From positions 62,001 through 126,000 of the forward strand of contig CAJUTQ010000103.1 in NCBI GenBank assembly GCA_910589265.1: a stretch of DNA of 64,000 bases, written 5' to 3'. Both the position numbers and the translations under genes were made by a program. Source of the DNA: an uncultured Lachnospiraceae bacterium (lineage in GTDB: Bacteria; Bacillota; Clostridia; Lachnospirales; Lachnospiraceae). The notes beneath the pieces are model-generated. The model was not told the origin of the DNA. It worked only from the letters and a program-made list of their open reading frames with translations, and searched no databases. Below are positions 36,581 through 44,936 of this stretch, piece after piece (within the stretch, counting starts at the first letter, position 1; each line of letters begins with the position of its first letter).

Positions 36581-36595
36581 TCTCTGTTACCTCCT

Positions 36596-36626
36596 TGTGG
36601 TAGTGGCGGGATTTCTCCCTCCCACA
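36596..36626 (-). promoter_or_regulatory. Hairpin repeat upstream of rplA
   Basis: Minus-strand TGTGGGAGGGA and CCCGCCACTACCACA form an interrupted stem ending next to the rplA SD. An almost identical element precedes nothing but the rplK–nusG gap (37079–37108). Twin hairpins around the L11/L1 genes suggest ribosomal-protein autoregulation or mRNA processing. Confidence 0.55.
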
Positions 36627-36631
36627 CATTT

Positions 36632-37057
36632 CTATTCCTCTACTGTGATTCCCATGCTTCTTGCCGTTCCCTCTATCATGCTCATTGCTGCTTCTATAGA
36701 ACCAGCGTTGAGATCGGGCATTTTCATCTCAGCAATTTTTTGCACCTCTGCCTTTGAAATCTTGGCTACCTTTGTTTTATTGGGCTCTGGAGAACCAGAA
36801 GAAATATTACAGGCTTTTTTCAAAAGCACAGCTGCAGGAGGAGTTTTTGTAATAAAGCTGAAACTTCTATCTGCATATACTGTAATGACTACAGGAATAA
36901 TTAAGTCTCCTTTATCTGCTGTTCTTGCATTAAACTGCTTTGTAAATTCAACAATGTTTACTCCATGCTGACCAAGAGCTGGTCCAACAGGGGGAGCTGG
37001 CGTTGCCTTTCCAGCAGGAATCTGCAGTTTAATATATCCTTCTACTTTCTTTGCCAT
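36632..37057 (-). CDS. rplK: 50S ribosomal protein L11
   Basis: A 141-residue L11 of the GTPase-associated centre and the methylation target of PrmA. KLQIPAGKATPAPPVGPALGQHGVNI and the C-terminal SMIEGTARSMGI are diagnostic. The ATG at 37057 has an AGGAGG eight bases upstream; a GTG nine bases earlier is not supported. Confidence 0.97.
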   Translation of the reverse strand: MAKKVEGYIKLQIPAGKATPAPPVGPALGQHGVNIVEFTKQFNARTADKGDLIIPVVITVYADRSFSFITKTPPAAVLLKKACNISSGSPEPNKTKVAKISKAEVQKIAEMKMPDLNAGSIEAAMSMIEGTARSMGITVEE

Positions 37058-37078
37058 GTTTGGCACCTCCTAATTCAT

Positions 37079-37108
37079 TGTGGTAGTGGCGGGATATTCC
37101 CTCCCACA
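37079..37108 (-). promoter_or_regulatory. Hairpin repeat upstream of rplK
   Basis: This is the second copy of the hairpin before rplA: the right and left arms are the same and only the loop differs (ATATTC versus ATTTCT on the plus strand). It lies about 20 bases before the rplK start. Confidence 0.55.
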
Positions 37109-37154
37109 GTTCATCTTATGAAGTCATAAAAAGGATTTTACTCCTTGAACCTCT

Positions 37155-37670
37155 TTACATCTTTTTTACTTCTTCAAATCCAATTTCAACAGGCGTTTCT
37201 CTTCCAAAAAGCTCTACATTAATAGTGGCCGCCTGCTTGTTGTAATCCATTTTTTGAATGGCGCCAATAGTATCCTTCCACACGCCCCCAGTAACGACAA
37301 CTACATCTCCTTCTTTGAAATCAACAACAATGTCTTCTGTCTTAATTCCAAGGGGCCTCATCTCCTCCTCAGTCAAAGGCACTGGCTTACTTCCAGGACC
37401 AACAAAGCCTGTCACTCCTCTAGTATTACGGACTACATACCATGTGTCGTCGTTCATAATCATATTAATGAGTACATATCCGGGAAACATTTTCTTTTGC
37501 ACTGCTTTCTTTGCCCCGTTTTTCATCTCCACGACGTCCTGCATGGGAACTCTCACTTCTAAAATCTCATCTTCCAGATGTCTATTTTCAATTGTCTTTT
37601 CTATATTGGCCTTTACTTTATTTTCATACCCTGAATAAGTATGCACTACATACCAGTTTGCTTCTGACAT
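37155..37670 (-). CDS. nusG: Transcription termination/antitermination protein NusG
   Basis: A 171-residue NusG, which binds RNA polymerase and links it to Rho or the ribosome. The NGN domain starts with NWYVVHTYSGYE and contains PGYVLINM. The C-terminal KOW domain (GDVVVVTGGVWKDTIG) follows. The ATG at 37670 has GAGG nine bases upstream and sits 15 bases downstream of the secE stop. Confidence 0.97.
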   Translation of the reverse strand: MSEANWYVVHTYSGYENKVKANIEKTIENRHLEDEILEVRVPMQDVVEMKNGAKKAVQKKMFPGYVLINMIMNDDTWYVVRNTRGVTGFVGPGSKPVPLTEEEMRPLGIKTEDIVVDFKEGDVVVVTGGVWKDTIGAIQKMDYNKQAATINVELFGRETPVEIGFEEVKKM

Positions 37671-37685
37671 AACGTCTATCCTCAC

Positions 37686-37904
37686 TTATCCGATTAAGAA
37701 ATGAATGCCATACTGAAGAACCTTATCTATTAATGCAATCAGCAATCCCATAATAAGGGAAATAACTGTTACCGCAACGGTCTGTTTTATAAGAGTTCTT
37801 CTATCTGTCCATGATATTTTCTTAAATTCAGGCTTAAGCCCTTTTATCCAATCTGAAAGCCTCTGGCTAGAAGCAGTTTCCTTATGATTTGCTGAATCTC
37901 CCAT
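37686..37904 (-). CDS. secE: Preprotein translocase subunit SecE
   Basis: A 72-residue single-span SecE of the SecYEG channel. The amphipathic KGLKPEFKKISWTDRR segment precedes one membrane helix (TVAVTVISLIMGLLIALID). It lies between rpmG and nusG, the standard place. Confidence 0.95.
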   Translation of the reverse strand: MGDSANHKETASSQRLSDWIKGLKPEFKKISWTDRRTLIKQTVAVTVISLIMGLLIALIDKVLQYGIHFLIG

Positions 37905-37923
37905 AAATCATCCTCATTCATAA

Positions 37924-38073
37924 TTATTTTGTTTCTTTGTGCAATGTATGGGTCTTACAGAATTTACAATATTTCTTTGTTTCCATTCTGTCTGGATGTG
38001 CTTTTTTATCTTTCTTTGTATCATAGTTGCGATTTTTGCACTCTGTACATGCAAGAGTAATTCTTGTGCGCAT
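37924..38073 (-). CDS. rpmG: 50S ribosomal protein L33
   Basis: A 49-residue protein starting MRTRITLACTECKNRNY and ending CKFCKTHTLHKETK, with two CxxC pairs (the zinc-binding form of L33). The ATG at 38073 follows GGAGGT by six bases. The gene is short and easy to miss because a longer, meaningless frame overlaps it on the same strand. It heads the rpmG–secE–nusG–rplK–rplA operon. Confidence 0.95.
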   Translation of the reverse strand: MRTRITLACTECKNRNYDTKKDKKAHPDRMETKKYCKFCKTHTLHKETK

Positions 38074-38162
38074 TTTTCCACCTCCGTGCTGATTCCATCT
38101 TTTTTAACATAATAACATAAATTTAAGCATAAAAAAAAGACCTCATTCAATCTACTTTTTTT

Positions 38163-38191
38163 ACTATAACATAGTCAACGATATCCGTCAA
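38163..38191 (-). promoter_or_regulatory. Sigma-A promoter of the rpmG–rplA operon
   Basis: Minus-strand TTGACG (38191–38186), 17 bases, TATAGT (38168–38163), giving a leader of about 85 bases. No tRNA-Trp gene lies here. Confidence 0.75.
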
Positions 38192-38290
38192 CTGTAATTT
38201 CCTTCTCAATGGTATACAAAAAAGAGGTCCATCAGATTTTTCATTTTTTAGATAAATAAGTCTTTTTCACACTCTTTTTTGGTAACTCTA

Positions 38291-38319
38291 TTGTCTTTTC
38301 TTATTAAATGTGGTAAAAT
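38291..38319 (+). promoter_or_regulatory. Promoter of the FliD-like gene
   Basis: TTGTCT (38291–38296), 17 bases, TAAAAT (38314–38319) with a TGG extended -10. No clear sigma-28 motif is seen, which is unusual for a late flagellar gene. Confidence 0.6.
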
Positions 38320-38359
38320 TTAAAAAATAGATATCATTATTGAGGAAGGGGGAGTATCT

Positions 38360-39667
38360 ATGGCTTGGATTAATTCCATGACTACAAATAACGTTTATAA
38401 TTACTATCTAACAACCTATGCGCCCAAAAGCACATCTCCATATGATACTCATAAGAAGAGTGAGCTGCGCAAAATTTATAATAATATTGTAAAACAGGCA
38501 AAAGACTCTCCAATTTATTTTGTGGATACGAGCAAAGAAACCCAGCAATATGCCGTAGACATTAAAGAAAATGCTCGTGCGTTAAAAAATGTTATTTCTT
38601 CTTTATCCGACACGGAAAAAAAGGAGTTGCTCAATAAAAAATTTGCCATATCTTCTGACGAAGAGATTGTCTCTGCTTCTTTTGTAGGTTCTCTTTCAGA
38701 AAATTCTCCAAATCCTTCATTGGACATTGAAGTGCAAAGATTAGCCTCTCCCCAGTGGAATGTGGGGAATTATCTTCCCAAAGACCGTTTAGATTTACCT
38801 CCTGGAGATTATTCCTTTGATATTGAAACTTCTGAAATGGATTACGAGTTTCAATTTACAGTTCATAATAGTGACACCAATGGAGATATTCAGAGCAAAT
38901 TGGCTCGCCTTATTAACAAATCCAATATTGGTATCCAAGGATCCATAGAAGAAGACGGGGAAGGTAATCGTTCCCTCCATTTGAAATCTTCTAAAACGGG
39001 AGAACCAGAAAGTGAATTAGTACACTTCCATGTTACTGACGAAAATACGACTCATGCTACGGGAATGGTGGAGTTTCTTGGTATTGACCATGTGGCTCAC
39101 TATCCTCAAAATGCGGTTTTTGTCCTAGATGGAGAGGAAGGCAGTTCTTATTCCAATACATTCACAGTTGATAAAACCTTTGAATTAACTTTAAAAGGAA
39201 TAAATAGAGAAGGAGAATCCACCCATGTTGGCATAAAGCCAGATGTAGAGTCTTTTTCAGAGAATATTAGTCATTTGATTATGGGTTATAATAGTTTTAT
39301 TCAAAGGGCAAGAGCTTATGAGTCAAATCATCCCAAAAGCAGACAACTTTTAGGTGAAATGAATCGTCTTGTATATCATTATTATAATGAGCTTGCATCT
39401 GTAGGATTATCTTTGGAAAACAATGGCACTTTATCTATGGATAAAAATTACCTGGAACAGTCCGTCTCAGAAAATAATGCTCCTGAAAAGTTAACTGGCA
39501 TTAAAAATTTTACAAATTCACTGTTGAAAAAGTCGGATCAGATCTCTTTAAATCCTATGGATTATGTAGATAAAATTTTAGTAGCCTATAAAAATCCTGG
39601 GAAAAACTTTTCTAATCCTTACATGACTTGTATGTATAGTGGTATGATGTTTAATAGTTATTGTTAA
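38360..39667 (+). CDS. FliD-like flagellar hook-associated protein 2 family protein
   Basis: A 435-residue protein with no signal peptide or membrane span. The C-terminal half shows the FliD_C pattern: NISHLIMGYNSFIQRA, LGEMNRLVYHYYNELASVGLSLENNGTLSMDKNYL, then a helical tail. The middle holds the NIGIQGSIEEDGEGNRSLHLKSSKTGEP insertion-domain-like segment. The N-terminal FliD coiled region is replaced by a different helical segment. It might cap a filament or be a divergent adhesin. No other flagellar gene is in the window. It is monocistronic with its own promoter and terminator. Confidence 0.6.
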   Translation: MAWINSMTTNNVYNYYLTTYAPKSTSPYDTHKKSELRKIYNNIVKQAKDSPIYFVDTSKETQQYAVDIKENARALKNVISSLSDTEKKELLNKKFAISSDEEIVSASFVGSLSENSPNPSLDIEVQRLASPQWNVGNYLPKDRLDLPPGDYSFDIETSEMDYEFQFTVHNSDTNGDIQSKLARLINKSNIGIQGSIEEDGEGNRSLHLKSSKTGEPESELVHFHVTDENTTHATGMVEFLGIDHVAHYPQNAVFVLDGEEGSSYSNTFTVDKTFELTLKGINREGESTHVGIKPDVESFSENISHLIMGYNSFIQRARAYESNHPKSRQLLGEMNRLVYHYYNELASVGLSLENNGTLSMDKNYLEQSVSENNAPEKLTGIKNFTNSLLKKSDQISLNPMDYVDKILVAYKNPGKNFSNPYMTCMYSGMMFNSYC

Positions 39668-39670
39668 ATT

Positions 39671-39718
39671 AAAAAAGTCGGAAAATCACTTTTCACAAAG
39701 AGAATTTCCGACTTTTTT
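39671..39718. terminator. Strong bidirectional terminator
   Basis: A 14-base perfect stem of AAAAAAGTCGGAAA with its complement (39671–39684 and 39705–39718) flanked by A and T runs serves the FliD-like gene and glf. Confidence 0.9.
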
Positions 39719-39743
39719 CTTCTAAAATTTGTGTTAAAATTTT

Positions 39744-40847
39744 CTACCAATATAACTCTTTTTCAACACAAGTTAATGCACAACTTACAACCTGATCCAT
39801 GTCATAATACTGATACTGTCCTAATCTCCCACCAAATAGTACCTTCTCTTCTTTAGCAGCAAGCTCCTTATACTGAGCGGCCAAATCATTGTTTTTCTCA
39901 TCATTAACAGGATAATAGGGCTCGTCCCCCCTACGAAAATCTTGGGGATATTCTTTTGTAATGACCGTTTTGGGCTGGGAACCAAATTCAAAATGTTTAT
40001 GCTCTATTATTCTTGTATAGGGTACCTTCCATTCATTATAATTTACAACTGCATTTCCCTGAAAATTATCTTCTTCTAACACAGATGTTTCGAATCGAAG
40101 GCTCCGATATTCTAAATCTCCAAAACAATATTGGTAATACTCATCTAACATACCTGTGTATACAATTTTCTTAGAAATTTCTTTATATTCCTCTTTTTTC
40201 AGAAAAAAATCTGTGTTTGTTCTTACTTCAATCCCCTCCAACATTTTATCAATAATTTTCGTATAACCTCCTATTGGAATCCCTTGGAAAGGATCGTGAA
40301 AATAATTATTGTCATAAGTAAACCGGACAGGAAGTCTTTTTATAATAAAGGGGGGCAGCTCTGCTGCCTTCCTTCCCCATTGTTTTTCTGTATATTCCTT
40401 TATCAACTTTTCGTAAATGTCTGTCCCTACTAGCTTTATTGCCTGTTCTTCTAAATTTTTAGGCTCCTTAATTCCAGCTTCTCTTATTTGCATGTTTATT
40501 TTTTCTTTCGCCTCTTTAGGTGTTTTTACTCCCCAAAGCTTATAGAAAGTATTCATATTAAAAGGAAGATTATACATCTCATCTTTATAACAGGCTAAAG
40601 GGGTATTTGTAAATCGGTTAAATTTTGCAAATTGGTTCATATATTTCCATATTTTTTCGTGACTTGTATGAAAAATATGGGCTCCATATTCATGAACTTG
40701 GATTCCTTCCACTTCCTTTGTATAAACATTTCCTCCTATGTGAGACCGCTTATCTAAAACAAGGCAATGTTTTCCTGCCTTCGTCGCTTCATACGCAAAT
40801 ACAGCTCCAAAAAGACCTGAACCAACAATTATATAATCGTATGACAT
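39744..40847 (-). CDS. glf: UDP-galactopyranose mutase
   Basis: A 367-residue flavoenzyme that converts UDP-galactopyranose to UDP-galactofuranose. Typical parts are the FAD loop IVGSGLFGAVFA, RSHIGGNVYT, HEYGAHIFHTS and GRLGQYQYYDMDQV near the end. It is the last gene of the minus-strand glycan run, so a galactofuranose residue is likely in the surface glycan. The start ATG follows AGAGGG. Confidence 0.95.
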   Translation of the reverse strand: MSYDYIIVGSGLFGAVFAYEATKAGKHCLVLDKRSHIGGNVYTKEVEGIQVHEYGAHIFHTSHEKIWKYMNQFAKFNRFTNTPLACYKDEMYNLPFNMNTFYKLWGVKTPKEAKEKINMQIREAGIKEPKNLEEQAIKLVGTDIYEKLIKEYTEKQWGRKAAELPPFIIKRLPVRFTYDNNYFHDPFQGIPIGGYTKIIDKMLEGIEVRTNTDFFLKKEEYKEISKKIVYTGMLDEYYQYCFGDLEYRSLRFETSVLEEDNFQGNAVVNYNEWKVPYTRIIEHKHFEFGSQPKTVITKEYPQDFRRGDEPYYPVNDEKNNDLAAQYKELAAKEEKVLFGGRLGQYQYYDMDQVVSCALTCVEKELYW

Positions 40848-40880
40848 TTCTTTCCCTCTTTATTCTTTATTTACAATGGT

Positions 40881-42833
40881 CTAGTCCCACAATCCATGGG
40901 GCATATAAATTGGTAATACTTCTTTGCTAAGACAGCTGCAGTTTTCCTTTTCCCCTGTGTAAAATTCTATTAAATCTACAATATCTGAACAGCACATTCC
41001 CATGTTGCTAAAAAATTGTTTGTGCTGCCTATCTCTTGCCTTTCCCTCTTTCATCCCTTTTATAAATAGTTCTACTTGTTCTCTTAATTCCACCTTTTTG
41101 CATTTGTGCACATAATCATTGGGAACAACTGCAAATCTTGGGGGTACTGTATCAGGAATCAGCCAATCTTGTACAGCGATACTCGACTTTTTGTACAGCA
41201 AACCCTCCACCATGACGCTTGATTCATCGGATACAATAAGATCACAAATGTGTAAGGCGACTAAAATACTTTCTTCTGGTTCTAAATAATACACATTGTC
41301 ATATTTTCCTTCGTGTATTTTTCGCATTTCCTCTATATTTCTAATAACTCCTTGAAAACTTTTCGACCAAGAAGCCTGCTTAATAAGCAAGTTTACTTCT
41401 AAACTTTGCAAAGCTCTTACAAAGTCATCTTCCTTTTCATCATTTTCCCAAGATGGCGCATAAAGGACTGTGTAGGGAAACTTTAATTCTAATCTCTTTT
41501 TTCTTTCCTCCACCTCTTCTAAAAATGCAGAATTATCTATATCATCTCCTTTAGGATATCCTAATTCATACACTCCTAATCGGGGGTTAGCAAAATTCCA
41601 TCCTGCACTCCTACTCCACCGCCTCGTCCAATCTTCTCCTGGAAGAATTCCTATGTCAAATTGATTCCACCTCTCACGGGTCCATATATTAGGCCATATG
41701 TCATGCCTTTGCATCATATCGTGCAATAAGATCACAGAAAACTTTGCATTTTCTGGAAAACAAATGTGCTGGCAATAAATTCCTATTTCTGCTTCTTCTT
41801 TTATGTCCTTGGTAAACTTTACCTCATATCCTCTTTTTTCAGCTTCCTTTGCTATGGGCTCTAAATTAAAGTACTCTCCTTTGTCTGTGTAAAAGAATGT
41901 CATTTTTTTTGCAATCTCTTGATTTTTATATACCTCTCTTGAATCATTTTCATATGACAGTCTCCGATAAACTGTAGGCAGCTCTTTCCACTTGTTTTCT
42001 TCCCTATCTTCCAAACCTAGTATGTGGCCCATCTTTCTTTTTATACTTTCATAAGCTTCGAATTTTTCCCTTAAAATAGGCAAATCCAGCTTCCTCTCCT
42101 CAAATGTTACCAATTCCTCCTGGATAGTTTGAACATTCCTTTCAAAAATACAGGAAAACATAAGGATTATTTTTGCCTCTTCTTTTGACTGAGGCTCTAT
42201 TATCTTATGTAGAATGCTCTTTTCAAGAAAAGAGCTGGTACGTATCATCACACAAGATAAATTGCCAAATAAATTAACTTCGTTTTCTAAAGACTGAAGA
42301 AGAATGCTTGTACCTAATAATATTTTATTTTCTTCTCCACAGTTTTGGTAAAGCTCTTTTTTTACAAATTCTTCTCCTGATACGATTCCTTCTTCCAGCT
42401 CTTCATAGTTTTGGAGGCATAGAGATGTATGGGCATCTCCATTTTCTTCCATGAATTGTAACATTCTCAATATTTTTATAGGACTGGCCTTTCTTCCTTC
42501 TTCCCAAAAGCATACATATGGACATCCACTTTGGAGACAAGAATCCAGTACTTGGGAGACAAGATCCTGTTTGCTTTGTATGGATACTACTTCCAAATTT
42601 TTATAAATCTGGCTGTTCAAAAACTTCTCTATCGTTTCTCTTGTACAATCTATGCAAAGAACCAGCACCTTTTTTCCTAAAAGGGTATACAATATATTTT
42701 GATAATTTTGTACATCTTCATCTATCCCTATTTTTTCAATATAGGAATTCAGACATTTTAATGCTTCCTCGTAGTTGCCGCCATTTATAAGATGTAGTAT
42801 TCCAAGCTTAATTTTCTCAATACTATTTTCCAC
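40881..42833 (-). CDS. CDP-glycerol glycerophosphotransferase-like protein (paralogue 1)
   Basis: A 650-residue protein. The N-terminal part is helical (about 1–50), followed by an alpha/beta region beginning VLVLCIDCTRETIEKFL. The C-terminal GT-B domain carries the TagB/TagF pattern: IGIYCQH, ILLHDMMQ, FDIGILPGEDW, LGYPKGD, LYAPSWEN and LIVSDESSVMVEGL. Relatives transfer glycerol phosphate from CDP-glycerol, but no CDP-glycerol synthase is nearby. The GTG at 42833 gives the same N-terminus as the paralogues and has AGGAGG nine bases upstream; an ATG at 42854 is possible. The donor is unknown. Confidence 0.78.
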   Translation of the reverse strand: MENSIEKIKLGILHLINGGNYEEALKCLNSYIEKIGIDEDVQNYQNILYTLLGKKVLVLCIDCTRETIEKFLNSQIYKNLEVVSIQSKQDLVSQVLDSCLQSGCPYVCFWEEGRKASPIKILRMLQFMEENGDAHTSLCLQNYEELEEGIVSGEEFVKKELYQNCGEENKILLGTSILLQSLENEVNLFGNLSCVMIRTSSFLEKSILHKIIEPQSKEEAKIILMFSCIFERNVQTIQEELVTFEERKLDLPILREKFEAYESIKRKMGHILGLEDREENKWKELPTVYRRLSYENDSREVYKNQEIAKKMTFFYTDKGEYFNLEPIAKEAEKRGYEVKFTKDIKEEAEIGIYCQHICFPENAKFSVILLHDMMQRHDIWPNIWTRERWNQFDIGILPGEDWTRRWSRSAGWNFANPRLGVYELGYPKGDDIDNSAFLEEVEERKKRLELKFPYTVLYAPSWENDEKEDDFVRALQSLEVNLLIKQASWSKSFQGVIRNIEEMRKIHEGKYDNVYYLEPEESILVALHICDLIVSDESSVMVEGLLYKKSSIAVQDWLIPDTVPPRFAVVPNDYVHKCKKVELREQVELFIKGMKEGKARDRQHKQFFSNMGMCCSDIVDLIEFYTGEKENCSCLSKEVLPIYMPHGLWD

Positions 42834-42859
42834 AGGTGTCTCCCTCCTAAACAATTCCC

Positions 42860-44617
42860 TTAATCTGTTGTATACGTTCCTTCTCCTCCATAATTTTGAT
42901 TTAGTAGCTTTAAAATGTTTATTTGCAATTCTTGAATCTCTTTTTTTCCAAACCAGTTTTTAGCCAAAATTGTATTCTTATCAATCACTGTATTTATAAA
43001 CATTAATTCAAGCTTATAAAAGGATTCTACACAGGCTTCCATATTATATTTCCTTATAAGTTCTTCCATCTTAAAAACTTCATCTATCCATATGTGTTCC
43101 TCATACAGTAAACGTATTGCCCTGTAAAGTATATATTTACTTGGAACATTTTCCAGCTTCCATTCCTGATCAAACCAAAAGAGCAGTCCATCTTTCACAA
43201 AACAATTTCTTGGAATCATGTCAACATAGCCTATCTTTAATATTTTCCCATAGGATATTCCACTCTCTTCTTTATCAATTTCCAATTCATACAGTATATT
43301 TTTTTTCGTTTCTGTCTCTATATCCCCTCCCTTTTCGATCTGTGTTAAAAGGGTATCAAACAGCTCCTCAATTTTCTTAGTTTCCTTGGCCTTATAGGCG
43401 TCTAAAATGAGTCCTTCCATTGAGGGACAATCCATAAAACTCACTTCCAGCTTGTTCCCCTGAAATTTTAAGGGAACAATATTTAATCCTTTTCCTACCA
43501 TCTTTAAACTATTGTCATATACTTGTAGCAAGTGTCCTTTGCTTGCAAAGTTCAAAGGTATACACTGTACTTCTTTTTTCTTGCTTATGATAGTTCCTAC
43601 TCTATATTGTTCTTCTCTATTGGAATGTAAAATGGCAAGTTCTATCTCACCCAACTCTTTTGAATCTACAGAGCATTCTACAAGAAAAGAATTAGCAAAA
43701 AATTCAAACACATTATTTTTTATTATTTCCTCATATAGTTTCGTTTCATCTGCAATTAATGTAGAACCATTAGGCACATAATAAGGTGCCCAACCCTTTG
43801 TATCCTTTGGTAAATGATTTTCAGAATAAATATACAAGGGAAACTTATAATCAGGCAGAGGATAATAAAAATATGTGTTTTCAAAACCACTGTTTATTAA
43901 TAAGTTTTTTAATTCTTCTCTGGAAAATGTCCTTACCCCTTTATTTCCTATTTTATATTGATTTATTCCGTCAAAGGGTAAACCTGTATGATCTTCTCTA
44001 GCTCCACACCAGTATTTTAATCCAAATTTGTTTTCAATTGCCACAATTAATTTTCCATCTGGCTTTAAAAGACCTTTAATTTTTGTTAAAAAATCTTCAT
44101 AAGGATTACTCCCGTCTGTATAGCTACCCTGGTACTCTAATACCCCTATTAAAGTAATATAATCAAAGGTTTTTTCAAATCTTATGTCATTTAAATTTCC
44201 TACTATGATTTCTAAATTTTCCTTTTGTCTACATCGAAGAAGAGTAGCTGTAGCCCTTCTTTTCGACATCTCTACTGCTGTTACCTTCTCACATTTCTCA
44301 CACAGCACTTCTGTAATAGCCCCTAATCCACATCCAATTTCTAATACTTCTGCCCCCTCTTTAAAAGGATACCAATTGACAATATCCTGTCTTATAGGGG
44401 ACAAGTGGTAATAAGTTGGCCATGTAAAATGGTTTAAAACATCCTCTGTATAATTGTTATCTTCTCTATTGGCAATAAGCCCAATTATTTCATCTTCTAT
44501 ATCTCCATCAGAATATCCGTCCTTTTGATTGTACCATTTTATATTCCATTCTGGTTTAATCTCCAACCCTTTTAAATCTATTTTTTCATATCCAATCTCT
44601 TCTATTTTATTTTTCAT
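42860..44617 (-). CDS. Two-domain class I SAM methyltransferase (paralogue A)
   Basis: A 585-residue protein. The N-terminal half has a SAM-binding VLEIGCGLGAIT, a YITLIGVLEY motif IV and IVAIENKFGLKYWCG. The C-terminal half (about 290–585) is of unknown fold. It is 60–70 percent similar by eye to the neighbour at 44937–46682, and both share the YYHLSPIRQ…VNWYPFKEG segment. The ATG at 44617 aligns with the paralogue start. Such proteins probably methylate sugars or amino groups of the surface glycan. Substrate unknown. Confidence 0.75.
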   Translation of the reverse strand: MKNKIEEIGYEKIDLKGLEIKPEWNIKWYNQKDGYSDGDIEDEIIGLIANREDNNYTEDVLNHFTWPTYYHLSPIRQDIVNWYPFKEGAEVLEIGCGLGAITEVLCEKCEKVTAVEMSKRRATATLLRCRQKENLEIIVGNLNDIRFEKTFDYITLIGVLEYQGSYTDGSNPYEDFLTKIKGLLKPDGKLIVAIENKFGLKYWCGAREDHTGLPFDGINQYKIGNKGVRTFSREELKNLLINSGFENTYFYYPLPDYKFPLYIYSENHLPKDTKGWAPYYVPNGSTLIADETKLYEEIIKNNVFEFFANSFLVECSVDSKELGEIELAILHSNREEQYRVGTIISKKKEVQCIPLNFASKGHLLQVYDNSLKMVGKGLNIVPLKFQGNKLEVSFMDCPSMEGLILDAYKAKETKKIEELFDTLLTQIEKGGDIETETKKNILYELEIDKEESGISYGKILKIGYVDMIPRNCFVKDGLLFWFDQEWKLENVPSKYILYRAIRLLYEEHIWIDEVFKMEELIRKYNMEACVESFYKLELMFINTVIDKNTILAKNWFGKKEIQELQINILKLLNQNYGGEGTYTTD

Positions 44618-44774
44618 TTTTATACCCATTCCTTTTTCACTTGAGCTCTTCCCAAGTGGGAACAGGCTCAAATATGTTAGGCCGAAAGTGCTTTTCTTTC
44701 AGCCAATTCCGTTAACACATTATTCACTTCATTGAATATAGACTATGGGGGAAGCCTCCTCCTTTGTTCTATGT

Positions 44775-44924
44775 TCATTGTTCCTCTTTATCTTTGCCTA
44801 AACACTTTAAAATATTTATCATTCTTTCATTTCTCTTTTTCCATACCAGTTTTGGCAAAAGGAAATTTTTAGCAGTTGCTGTCACGCTTTTTCCTATCAA
44901 AAGGCTGAAAAAAAGATACTCATG
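44775..44924 (-). pseudogene. C-terminal remnant of a third methyltransferase copy
   Basis: In the frame ending with TGA at 44775–44777 about 49 codons read …LFFSLLIGKSVTATAKNFLL…VWKK…MINILKCLGK…, which aligns with the C-terminus of the two neighbouring methyltransferases (FYSSVVVDKNTLFAKN…; FINTVIDKNTILAKN…INILKLLNQ). An in-frame stop lies just upstream. It is a leftover of a duplicated gene in the 319-base gap 44618–44936, which otherwise shows nothing I recognise. Confidence 0.6.
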
Positions 44925-44936
44925 TCAGAAAATATT

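Noticed and set aside
37914..38150. A 78-codon open frame on the minus strand over rpmG
   Set aside because: It is a shadow of L33, which is read in another frame (37924–38073) with a proper ribosome site and two CxxC pairs.
38291..38359. A sigma-28 flagellar promoter before the FliD-like gene
   Set aside because: No TAAA/CCGATAT-type pair at suitable spacing; a sigma-A type match is better.
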